Under the pieces are notes generated by a model. The model saw nothing but the letters and a program-made list of their open reading frames with translations. It searched no databases and was not told where the DNA came from. Positions 13,843-25,900 of a DNA stretch of 64,000 nucleotides are shown here, one piece after another (within the stretch, counting starts at the first letter, position 1; each line of letters opens with the position of its first letter). Made by a program: the position numbers and the translations under genes. Source of the DNA: Niebla homalea (taxonomy: Eukaryota > Ascomycota > Lecanoromycetes > Lecanorales > Ramalinaceae); NCBI GenBank assembly GCA_019925105.1, contig JAHGAU010000019.1, positions 806,001 to 870,000 of the forward strand. Direction: 5' to 3'.

Positions 13843-13942
13843 AGAATCGAACCGCCACCTGCCCCTATGTATTCACTCCGGGGGGTGCACAGCCCCTGAA
13901 GTGCGCTATTACAATGTTAGGACGGATAACCACTCGGCCACC
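13843..13942 (-). other. tRNA-like element with A box and B box (SINE-like)
   Basis: On the minus strand tggccgagtgg (13940-13930) matches the A box of Ser/Leu-type tRNAs, and ggttcgattct (13853-13843) matches the B box of RNA polymerase III promoters. The spacing is about 77 bases, long for a tRNA but possible for a class II tRNA with insertion. The intervening sequence does not fold into a clean cloverleaf: the D stem and T stem are mispaired. I therefore read it as a tRNA-derived SINE or relic, not a functional tRNA gene. The A-box end overlaps the right direct repeat. Confidence 0.45.
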
Positions 13943-14062
13943 AAGGGCAAAAGTAGCTAACCTGGGCAGGTAATAGCGCTTAAGGGTAAGCCGCTATTAC
14001 CATATAAGGGGTATTAGGCCCTAAGGGCCACCCCTGCGGGGTGCGCATAGGCGCTAATATTA
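13915..14062 (+). repeat. Right copy of 147-bp direct repeat
   Basis: Matches 12455-12601 from tgttaggacggataacc to gcgctaatatta, including the inverted repeat (here 13969-14001). RIP-mutated DNA resumes immediately after 14062. The two copies lie 1460 bases apart in the same orientation. Confidence 0.9.
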
Positions 14063-16640
14063 AGTTACTATATAGGTATATATAAGTTATATTTTACTAT
14101 TGGTTTTACTTTTTTTTTTAATCCGAGGTAGGTTTTTATAAGTTTACTCTGGTTTTTTTAACCATTAATATAAGATAACCCTAAAGAAAATATCGTTAAA
14201 TAAAATAAGTTTTACGTCCGCGACCGTTATAAGTTACTATTAATATTCTTAATATATATATAATATAATTAATGTTATAAATATATCAGTTTCTTTATCC
14301 TTCGTTTATTAATTTTCTTAATCGGTTTTATTATTTACTTTCTCTTATTATTTACTCTTTTAGTCTCCTTTCTGGTTTTTCAATTTTTAATCGCTCGATT
14401 TATAGTTCGAAGTAAAGGGTTTATTACGTTTTATTAATATATTATGTAACTTATAGTTATTTCCCAGGAATTCTAAAGACCGGTTTAAACCTCCGTAAGT
14501 GGTTTAAAACCTGGTTACCGCCTAGGTAGCTTTTAATTTAATAATTTACGTTCTAATAAAAGGTATTTCTTTAAGAAATATATACGATTATTTAAGCCTT
14601 ACTAAGGAATCTTATTTTTATTATTCTTATCGCCGAGGTATATAATTCGGTTCGGTTATTTTAATAGTTATTAAGGAGTTTTATATATTCATTAATATAG
14701 ATTACGAAGCATTTAAAATTGTTTAACGGGTTTTAAAATATGGTTTATCCGGTATAAAATAATTTTAAGATTAACTTTACGTCTTCAAGGGATATATATA
14801 ACGTTTTGAACTAAATGAAAGAATGTTATTTATAATATACGGTTTAATCGCTCGGAATAATTTATTACAACTTATAATTTCATCGCTTAAAATAGGATAT
14901 TAAAATTTATAATTCGGTTAAATTTAATTACTCAGAATAATTCAATAAATCTTTTATTTTAAGCATAATAGCCGTTAATTGTTAAATGGTGGTTTTACGT
15001 TATTTAAGGTAATTAATTTTTTCATTTTTTTCTCTTTAATTATTTTGATTTCTTTTATTTTAAGAAAACTTTATAATAGTTTAAAACTTCTAGTAATATA
15101 TATAATTATTTCTTAATTAAGGTTTAAGCCTATTATCAATGTAAAGGTATTATTATGCTCTTATAATTAAAACGCTTTAAAAATATTATTATATTTCTTT
15201 ATTCTTTAATTTCTAATAATTAACAATTTATTAATTAATATTAATAATATTTCACCGATACGTATAAACGGGGTCCCCGTATTAATTAAGTATAATAATA
15301 AAAATATTTAAATACGGATATTTAAAAAGGTTAATTAAATACTTTTATTTTTCTTAGTTTTAATATTTAATCGGTAAATATATAATAATTAAGAATATTC
15401 TACGGATATATATAAATTAATATATTGTTATTCTTGTTACGTAAATTTAATATAATAATAATAAAGATCGGTTCTTTATAATATCTTCGTAGTTTTTCTT
15501 ACCGTTAATTAAAGAAAAAGCATAATAAGTTATTTACGATTAAATCGTATAATTAAACAGAATTCCTTAATATATATAAATTAATAACGGGTTATATATA
15601 TTATAAATATTTAAGTCGCTTTCCGTAATTTTTTTTATGTAAAATCTGGAACGTATATAATTTCTTATTATGATAAGTAACGCTTTAATTATTTACGTTT
15701 AATCTTTTATTTATAAAAAAACATATTTAAATTATTTTATCCCCCTTAGATATTAAGTAAAACCCTTTTTTTAGATTAATTAAAGAATATATAAATAAAT
15801 TATATAATAATTCTTATATTGTTATAACATTGATATTTTTTACCTTTTTAAATTTAAATATTAATAAAATTCCTTTAATTATTTCGTTTTATACGTTATA
15901 CTATATTACTTTAAAAAACGTTAATACATTATATATTAATTTCGGTTAAAGTTTCTTCGGTAATATTTATTTAAGTTATTAATTTTTTATTATAAACTTA
16001 AATATTATTTATTCCGACTTTTTCGTAATTACCGTTATTACTTTAAAACGCCCGGATTAAAGGATTAATATTATAATAAGTTTCTTTTTTTTTTATATTA
16101 TCCGTTATTGCTTTTTATTTATCTTTATTAAGTTAACTTTATGCCCGTTTCAAAATCGTTATCAATTAACTTATCGGTTTAACTTTATATAAATCATATC
16201 GTTAAACCTTAATAATTATTTTAATTTCTTTACGTTTAATCTTTTTAATTTTAATTAAATATTTAAAGTCTTAAGCCGGATATTCATCTTTCTTATATAC
16301 TATATATTTATATACGTTTTTAATGAAATTTTTATTTATTAAGTCTATATACTTATATATATTATACCCTTTAATATATTATATACTTTATACCGTTAAG
16401 ATATTTTAGAATAATATATTTATATCCTTAATACTTAAAACATTGATAAATATTTACCGTTTTATCTTACGGTTAAATTAATTTAAGGAATTTATTTTTA
16501 ATAATCCTTTTATTAAGATTATTATTATATATTTTTATTAACGTTAAGTTAAATATAAGCGTAAAGTACTTCTTTATCCGTTTTAAGGTATTTAATTTTT
16601 TTTATTACCGGGGGGGAGCTTATAGTTAATAATCTTTAAT
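14063..16640. other. RIP-mutated block, unclassified
   Basis: About 2.6 kb of T-rich RIP DNA between the GC island and the candidate terminus at 16664. No recognisable frame, tail or terminal repeat. A short run of seven G at about 16611-16617 is the only local compositional oddity. Confidence 0.4.
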
Positions 16641-16663
16641 CCGGAATAAAAAATTAAATTTTT

Positions 16664-16820
16664 TATTCATCAGCAAATCTGCGACCTGCTCGGATTATAC
16701 GCTAGAAAGCGGGAGGACTTAACGTGCTCGGAGCGTTTATAAGTTTTACCAGCTGCTTATAAACTACTTATAAGTAGCTTATAAGTTAAAATATTATTTA
16801 TAAATACTTAAAATATTCCT
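16664..16820 (+). other. Candidate left terminal inverted repeat of a DNA transposon
   Basis: Starts catcagcaaatctgcga and contains gtgctcggagcgt, paired acttataag motifs and atacttaaaat, in that order. The reverse complement of 41345-41507 has catctgcaaatttgtga, gtgctccgagcgt, acttataagt and atacttaaaat in the same order. Three matching blocks in one order argue for terminal inverted repeats with AT-rich subterminal repeats, as in hAT-like elements. Some C/T differences between the arms look like RIP. The superfamily is not established. Confidence 0.45.
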
Positions 16821-16958
16821 TTTTATTTAATTACTTAAATCATTTTAATTAATTATATTAAGATAACTTAACTTATCTTTTTAAATTTAAGTTAAATATT
16901 TCTAAAATATTAAATTATTATATAATATTTATAGGGTAGAATTAATAGGAAGATCGAA

Positions 16959-18680
16959 ATGGCGACGAACGAAGGGACCCCAGAGGTCCAAAACGATACG
17001 TATACGCATAGCTTTAATAATAATAAGAAAAGTATATTAAGTGCGATAAGTAAAAGTAACGTAATAGTTGAGAATAAGGTGGTAAACGGGTAAGTAACCT
17101 ATATTAATAGAAATAACGACGATACGTACGGGTAATATAATAATAATAAGCCGGATAACGCTTAAAATAAATAAAGGAATTAAGGTTAATAAAATACGTA
17201 TATCGAAGCGTATAAAACGCGTAATAATAAGGCGGAAATAATAGGTAAATAAAAGGGTAAAAAGGCCGGTATAGCATTAATGGTAAAGGGTATAAACGGG
17301 GAAAAAGGCGGGAAGACCGCGGTAAAAGTATTATTAAGGGTATATAAAAAGGAAATAAAATTAATAAAAAGGATAAAACCTTAAGGGATTAAAAATAAAA
17401 AACAGAGACGGAGCGTCGCTTAATAAATAAGGGCGAAAAGGCGGTAAAAAAGGCGGTAAAAGCCTTAAAAAGATTCTTTACGGTAAAGTAAAAGGATATT
17501 ACGTTAGAAACTTAGCCGATATTATAGATTAAGTTAAAAAACGTAAAGGACTTCTATATAAAAATAGGGGTAAAATTAAGGGAAACGGAGCAATTATAGG
17601 GCTCTTAAGGGGCGGTAATAAAAACGTTAATAAAAGATAAAGACGGCGGTTTAAGGTTAAGTATATAAAGTAAAAATATGAAAACGGCAGCCCCCAGATA
17701 AAAGAAAGCTGGGTAATAAGGGTAATAAAGGGGGTATTTATAATAAAGAATAAAGGGATAACAGAGGAAAAGGTAGCCGTATTAAGGAAAATAAGGATAA
17801 TAACGGTCCGTTTATTTAATAATAAAGAAAGGGACGTAACGGTAAAGATAAATCCGCTATAATTAATAAAGGTTTTTAAAATAACAACGGAACCATTAAT
17901 AAAACAGATTATTACGGTACGTAAACTATAAAGTAAGGATATCCTCCTTAATATAGTATCTTTAAAGGCGAAAGAAAGCTTAAAAAAATTTAAGGTTTAA
18001 GTTAATAAGGGAAAGTATAAATCGGTTAAGATTTTAAGATAATCGTTTATTATTATAGTAAATAAAATGTATTTTTTACGTTTTAAGGAAACCGAGAAAG
18101 AAGTTACGTTAAGGAATATAAAAAAAAAAAAAAAATACGGTTTTTTACTTAAGGCTTAAAATTATTAATTATAGGCTTCCGCCGATAACGAGGAGATTTA
18201 ACTCCTTAAAATACGTAAAAGGTACTTTACCGTTATATTAAGTATAACGTTAATTAAAATATATAATAACATCTTAAATAAAAAGATTATTAAAAAGGGA
18301 TTTCTTAAAATAATTCGGCTATAAGATAAGGCGGCTAATATTTATTAATATTTTAAGTATTAAAACTATAGATATATTATTATAAAATGCCTTAATATTA
18401 CGAAATATACGGTTTACGTTAAGGGCTATAATACCTATAAGTATATAAAGTTAATAATTAAAAGGCTTATAAAAGGTATATTTAAATACGTTACGTATAG
18501 TAAAAAAAGATATTTAATATAAAATTCCAGGTATATAATAAAGGCCAGGGAAACCAAATATAAAAAGACCCGGATAACCGTAAAAATCCAACGGTATAAT
18601 ACGTATAAAATTAATTTAATAAACCAATTAAAAATAACCTTAAAACGCAAGCTTAATTAACCGGATAATAAGGGGTAAAT
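16959..18680 (+). pseudogene. LINE ORF1 (gag-like) remnant
   Basis: ATG at 16959 opens a frame reading MATNEGTPEVQNDTYTHS, followed by an Asn-rich stretch. The first stop, TAA, is at about codon 45, and many more follow. The same start, with a few substitutions, occurs on the minus strand at 42660. The conserved N-terminus in two independent copies supports this as the true start. ORF1 of this clade encodes an RNA-binding protein; I could not locate its zinc knuckles in the mutated sequence. The 3' border is approximate. Confidence 0.6.
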
Positions 18681-18799
18681 AACGGTAAAGAAGAAAAAGC
18701 TCCTTATAATCCTGACCTTAAAGGCCGGCCGTCTTATGTCTTTAATAGTAACCGGGAAGGTATTAAGTTAGAAAATATTTAACTTTAATGGGAGGTCCG

Positions 18800-21700
18800 T
18801 AACTTAAGCGGGTATAAAAAAGGAAGCCTTTATAAAGGTTAATAAATAATATATTAACGTTTTTAAAAATAATATAATATAACGTCCGTAATAAGAAAAT
18901 TAAAATAATAATATTAATATTTAAGTTTAAAGAAGTTAAGGACGTTAATATTATAATAATATAGGAATTACTATATAGTTTATATATATATTTATTTATT
19001 AACCCGGGGAAAAAGTTTTATTTAACCTTTAAGGGGAATAAGATAATTAAAATATACTTCTTTATAAATAAACGGCTTAATATAAATAATTAAAATATTA
19101 TTTATTATAATAAAAACCTTTATATATTCTGTATTATAAAGAAAAAGGACTTAAAGGGCGATCTTAATATTTATAATATATATAATCCGCTACCGGTTAA
19201 TAAAGAAGGATCTTTTATAATACCGTTATTTAAAAAGATTTTAATTATTCTAAATAAATATATATTACTTAAAGACTTTAACCTATATTACTATATATAG
19301 AACGAGGAAAAACGTATAATAAATTATATTAAATTAAATAATTTATTAATAGTTACCGCTTAGGTTAATCTTTTATTATTAATATTATAAGGGATTATTA
19401 CGTAAAAGAATTATAAATTTAAAACGATAATTAATTTAACCTTTAATACGGAAAAGGTTACCGGTACGGTTATAATATATAGGCTATAAAAGGACTTAAA
19501 ATATAACTCGGATTATATATTAATATAGATAACCTTAGATTAAACCGTTAATACGACCTTATTATTACCGGTAAGGAAAATATAAAAAACGATTAAAGAA
19601 ACAGAAATTTATATAAAAGTAAAGGAAATAATAATATAATTCGCGGACCTCCCTTAATTAAATAATAAAAACCGGATTAACCTCTTTATAAAGCGAGTAA
19701 TAAAGGTATTAAATAAAGTAATTAATAAGATTATCCCGATAATAAAACCCTTTTAAAGAGTTAAAATTTATTAAAATAAAAAGTATATAACCGTAATTAT
19801 AAAAGTAAAAAAACTAATTAAATAAACTTTTAAATATAAAAATTAAAAGATATTTAATTAATTAAGGGTTACTTAAAAGGAAAAGGAAAAGATTATTAAG
19901 AAAATTAAGTAAATATACTTTCAGTTTATAATATATAATTTAACGGTCTTATTTTATAGTATTTAAAAGTTAATAAAATATAATAAAGAATAGAATAGAA
20001 AATTAAAGTTTATCCTTAAATTCCCGCCTTTTAAGAAATCTGATAATATATTAATTAATACCTTTAACGGGAAGATCGAAACCCTTAAAGGAGTATTTTT
20101 CCCTTTTCCGTTAAAAATTAACTTAAATAATATTAACGGTATTACGTACCTTAACCCCGTATTAATAAATAAGGTAATAATATAAAATATAATAACCAGG
20201 GTGATTAATAAACCAAAGAAAAATAAAGCCCCGGGACCAAATAAGATTCTTAATAGATTCCTAGTAATAATAGTTTTACCGTTTAAAAAAATCTTTATTT
20301 ATTTTTTTTAAATATACCTTAATATCGGCTATTACTTATATAAATTTAAGGAGGTAAAAACGATTATCCTTAAGAAGCTTATTAAGCTAAATTACTTTAA
20401 GGTAAAGTCTTATAGACTTATTATATTCCTATATACGTTAAGGAAAGTTTTAAAGACGGTAATAATAAAGATCCTTAATGACTATATAAAGAATTACGGA
20501 CTTCTCCCCGATTAATAAATAAAAATAAAAAAAAATAAATTAATAGAAATAGCCCTTAAAGGATTAATTAACGGCGTATATACGGTATAGGGTTACGGGA
20601 AGAAATATATTATAAGTTTTCTTTCTTTCGATATTATAAGTATTTTTAATAAAATAAATTATTAAAAATTATTATATAATTTAAGGAAGAAAAGGATATT
20701 ACCCTTTTTAATCGAGTAAATAAAAATTTTTTTAAATAATTAAGCTATATCGATTAACTTAAGATAAAAGATAAGCTTAATAGAACCCGTTATAATAAGG
20801 ATTCCTTAAAGATCGTTTATTTCTTTTATATTATTCTTATTCTTTAACGGTCCTTTAATTAAAGAGCTTATTAAGTTAAAATAAAAGGTTTAAGTTAAAA
20901 ACTTTATTAACGATATTTACTTCTTAACTTATAGTATCTTTATATAAACGAATTATCTAGAATTAAAATAGGCTTATAAAGTTTATTTTTAGTAAATAAG
21001 AACTTATAAAGCTTAATTTACGCTATATAAATATAAGCTTATTTATATAATTAAAAGCCCGAAGTTATACAATATAATAATTATAGTAAACTTAAGTAAA
21101 ATTATAATAAAACCGGATATTAATATTAAAGTCCTTAATCTTTAAATAAATAGGAAACTTAATTAAAAGGATTATATAAGAAAGGTTTAAAAGAAAATAA
21201 CTTTATAAGAAAAAGGCCTTATTTATCTTATTATATTAATATAAAGAGTTACGTTATAAAAGGCCCGGACTATTTATTAAGCTATAATAAAGTTAATTAT
21301 AATATATATTATAATTATTTAATATATTTTTAAGGGTACTCCGGGATATAAGAAAAAGCCTATCTAGATATTATAGAAAGTCCAGAATCGGTATTTAAGA
21401 ATAATTAATAATACCTATAAAATAACCTTAATTTTAATATTAAAGTCTAAGGTTTTTATATTACCAATTAAAATTTTATTAAATTAAATAATTGCTTAAA
21501 TAAAATTAAAAAAATATATATATTTAATTACGATAATAGGAAACGGGCGGATCCGTTAAAATCTTAATAAGCTTAAAATTAAAGGGAATAAATTAAAAAT
21601 ACTTATCTTTTTTCTTATTAAAATAAAGTAAAAATAAATTAAAAAGGAAATTAACCTTATTAATATTCCGGAAGTTAATTTAAATAGGTATAAACTCCCG

Positions 21701-22480
21701 TTAAACGTAAGAAAAACCGAGATTAAAAAGATTTAAAAAGCAAAAACTATAATAATTACTTTATAAATTACGATAAAATAAATTAAACGTTAACGGAGGT
21801 ATAAAGACTTTATATTTTAAAATTATTATTATTTAGCTTTTAACGATAAAAAGATTATTAATAAGTATTTCCGCTATTATAATATTATAAAAAAAAAATA
21901 ATAATATATTAATAATTTAATTCCGGATAAATAAAAACGGTTTAACTTATTTTCTATTTATTATATATACCGGGGGTCGGATAAACGCCGGATATAAATA
22001 CGGATAAAGAAAGTAAAATATTATATACGTCCTTATTTTTTATCCTTTATTTATAAAGGTTAAATTAAGATTTATTATAAAAATTAATATTTATAATTAC
22101 CGTTAAATATTATTTATAAAGCGAGGTATCCGGGTAACTATTAAGTTTATAATATTTACCGGATTATTATTATAGTTTAATTTCGCTATAAAGATAAATA
22201 AAGTTATTAAAGACTTTACGGAGAAGGCCCGTTACCGGCTAAAGAAGAAAAAAAGGAACGGAAACTAATTATATTAATTATATAAACCGGAAAGCATCTT
22301 TTATAACCGTAAGGATATAATAATAAATGCTTATTAAAAGTTTTTAAAGGAGTTAACGGCAATAATAATATAAGAAAGATATATAATAAATATATAAATA
22401 TTAATAAGGATATTTAAAGGTATTATATAAGGTTAAAGTAATATAAATATATAAAGGAACGGAAAAGTAATAAGTTTAAG
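18800..22480 (+). pseudogene. LINE ORF2 (endonuclease and reverse transcriptase) remnant
   Basis: Reading through stops, 18860-19560 gives an apurinic-like endonuclease signature, including IAIQE near the start and a KDFNLYYY-like version of the GDFNLHHP block. Reverse transcriptase blocks follow: KAPGPNKI at about 20226, a KSYR-type block near 20410, SFDIISIFNKINY near 20628 and FINDIYFL at about 20903. The last is a G-to-A mutated form of the catalytic FVDD motif. Stops and lost catalytic Asp residues mean it cannot make active enzyme. The 5' and 3' limits are approximate. Confidence 0.75.
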
Positions 22481-22989
22481 GATAGCCCCTATAAGAATAC
22501 GGTTGTGGTATTACGGATTTTCTTGGGGGAGTTAGAATATAGGAAGTATATAAATAAATTATTATTCTTTAAACGGCTATTAATATTCTTTACCTTAAGG
22601 GATAAAGGGTAGAGGCCTGGTAAATGCCGGTTTTTGCCTTAACGTTATAAGTATCAGGTTTTTACGGTTACCAGTAAGGCCAAAAGGCCGCGTATTAAGG
22701 AACGCCGGAATTAACTTAGCTAGACCCGTAGTATAAATCAATCAATCAATCAATCAAATTATTATATATAGCGGCCAGTATAATTTATTTACTTAATTAA
22801 TTCAATATCCCGAAATAATCTTATACTTATAAAAGTAAACTCTTAAATCAATTTACTTATAAAATATAGCTAAATTTACCTATTTAATAGGGCGGAAATA
22901 CGTTAAGTCTTTCATTACCTAATTTTTAACGTTATATTAATTACTTATTAATTATATTTACCGGAATACTTTATATTTATAAGTAACGT

Positions 22990-25900
22990 TTTTTATTTAA
23001 TATTAAAAAATAAGTTATTTTATATGTTATTACGCTTATATACGCTTATATATATATTAACGCGTTTAAGATTTTTTATATAACTCAAGATATTAATATT
23101 ATATATATTATATAATGGATCCTATTTCTTTTTCCCTCCGATTAAATTAAGTAATACTTTTTATGCTTTAATATTTATTTATTAATTACCCTTAATTTTT
23201 AACCCCGTTATTTAAATATTTAAATAAGTTCCGCTTTTATATATTACTCCTTTTTTATTTATTTTTACCGGATTTTAATACCCGTTTTTCTATACTTTTC
23301 GCGAAATCCTTTCTTTATAAATATTAAAAAGCCGATTAATATTATATTATAATATCCGTAAAAGATCCTATATTAACGGATTTCATTTAAGGTATTACCG
23401 AGTTATTTAAACTATTATCTTAATATATTAACCTCCCGTATATTCCAATTAAATTATTAATTTACTATATTATATTTTATTGTTTAAAGCTATTAAAAAG
23501 AATATAATAAAAATATAAACGTATATAAAGAAAATTATATATAAAGGATTAAAATAAAATATAGCTCTTTAAGTTTAAAAACTTTTCTGTTAAACGGATT
23601 TATAATATATAAGGTATTATTTAATAATATTTATAATTACATTATTCTTTTTATATTTATACCCGTTAATTTTTCATTTTATTATTTATATATTATTTTA
23701 ATATTAAATTCTTTTCTTTAATATTTAACGATTATATTATATAATAGTATTTAATATTAAATTAACCTTATTTTAATAAAATGTTCTTAAATTTTATAAT
23801 TACCTTTTTAAACTGCTTTTTAAGAGCCGTATTAATATATTATTTTATATTTTTTTTATTATTATATTATTTACCGTTAATCCGGGTTAATAATTTAATA
23901 CGTTAAAATAATTATAAATCCGTAATACCTTAATTAAAATCTTAATCATTTTATTAATTAATTAACTTCCGGTTAAATTAACTTTATACGGTTATATACT
24001 TAATAAGTTTATAAAATATAAATATAATTATATATAATTATATACTTAATTAATATTCTTTAAATACTTCTTTATTTATTTTATTATTTTCTTTTTTTAT
24101 ATTATTTTTATTTTCTTTTAAGAATAAAATGGTATATTTAAGATTTATAGCCTTTTAAAGTTAAAAATCGCGGAAAAGTCTTTACGATATTATTATTTAT
24201 TAATAATAATATAAAATGGTTAATTAAGTTTAAACCTTACGTTTTTTTTATTAATTATAATTTATTTTTCTTCCGATTCTTTTTAATCGTTTATATATAT
24301 TAAGATTATATAAATTATTATTATAACGATCGATTATTTAAATAAACTTATTAATTAAATAAAAATTAACTTAAAGGAAAATTTTAAGGCGACAAATATA
24401 AAATAAGATTTTATTATCGTAAATTACTTCGAATTCTTTAAGTTATTACGTAATAATACGATTTACTTATAGTATATTATTAAGCGTATCGTTAATTTTA
24501 ATAATATATTATATATAAATTATTCCGTTATCTTTTTTCGCATTTTAATTAAAATTTAAAACGATTATATTATTACCGGCCTTATATAATTCTATAAAAT
24601 TAATTGCCGCCCCTTAGAAATAAGCATTTTTATTTTTTAAAAATTCCTTCCTCCTTTCCTTTATATTACCCTTAATTAATAATAAACGTTAACGTTTATA
24701 TTAATCTTTAACCTTTTATTATACCCTTAACCGTTACGTATTAACGTCTTATTTACGATCGGAAATATATTCTTAAGTATTATTAAGCTCTATAAAATTA
24801 ATCTTACGATTAAATAAATATAATATATTATATTTAAGCTTTTTTTAAATAATAAAGATAGCTTATTTTTTAATTAACTTTCTGAAGAAAACTTAACCCT
24901 TAAATCACTTATAAAAGAATTTATACGGCGTTATTTAATAGAGAAAGAAGAAAATTAACTTCTTATAATAGATCCCGAGCAGTCCGTTATACCTATTATT
25001 AAGGATAAGTATTTACGTAATTACCTTTATATATACTACTTAAAGTATTATTAATATATTCCTTTTTTTTATATACTTAATAAGTTATCCTTTATTAAGT
25101 CCTTAATTAACTTAAGTATTTTATTAATAATTAATTAATAGCTAGCGCTTAACCATTTAATATCGTTATTAAGGAAGTATTTAATAACGTTATCGAGGAA
25201 TTATTTAATAATATTATTAAGGAATTATTTAATAACGTTGTTAAGGAATTATTTAATAATATTATTAAGGAATTATCTTTAAATAACCCGTTTAATACTT
25301 TAACCCAATTTAAAGAACTTAATATTAATCAGAAATAATTTTAAGTTATTCTTCATAAGAACTTAATTTAAAACCGCCGGTCATTGGATAAAGTAAGTAA
25401 TAATTAAAACTTTATTTTTTACCGATTAAAGCGTATACGTTTTAACCTTTTTTATAATAGTTCTTCTTACCGTTTAACCTCTTAATTATTTCCTTATATT
25501 CTTAATCCGATTAATATATTATCTAATTTATCCGAAGATAAGAATTTTAAAGTTATTAATATTATTATATTAAATTTAAATTTTAATATTAATTACTTTA
25601 TTAAGCTTTAAGAATAAGCGGATATATAAGTATTTACCTTAAATAAAAGTATTTACGATAATTAATCCGATCCTTTTTATTTTTAACGCGGTATCAATAA
25701 TAAACTTGCTTAAATTAAAGTAAATAAGTAATTTTATAATATAAACGCGGTATTATTATATGTTTAAATTAAATCCTTAATAGCCTATAACCGAAATAAT
25801 ATTTTATTTCCTTAATCTTAAAGTTAATTTAAATTAATATTAATTATTTATTATATTTTAATTTTATAAACGTATTAAAAGAAATTATAAGAATAATATT

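Larger units (their letters stand above)
12455..14062. repeat. GC-rich, RIP-free island of nested short repeats between direct repeats
   Basis: Composition changes abruptly at both ends from AT-rich RIP DNA to GC-rich DNA with abundant CA and TG. It is bounded by two nearly identical direct repeats (12455-12601 and 13915-14062). Inside are a 140-bp repeat twice, a 38-bp repeat three times, a 32-bp repeat three times and a tRNA-like stretch with A and B box motifs on the minus strand. Hairpin-forming units such as gcccccgcaagggc recur. Overlapping open frames on both strands (12519-13595) come from GC-rich repeats lacking stops and are not called as genes. Escape from RIP fits repeat units shorter than the few hundred bases RIP normally needs, but this is inference. 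Confidence 0.85.
16959..22758 (+). mobile_element. LINE copy C, longest copy (Tad1-like), RIP-inactivated
   Basis: Contains both coding regions and the (ATCA)n tail ending at 22758. ORF1 starts with ATG at 16959. The endonuclease and reverse transcriptase follow in the order expected for a Tad1-clade LINE. The first 120 bases or so of ORF1 keep CA, whereas the rest is heavily mutated. It overlaps the region bounded by the candidate inverted termini at 16664 and 41507. Copies A and B align to it. Confidence 0.82.
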
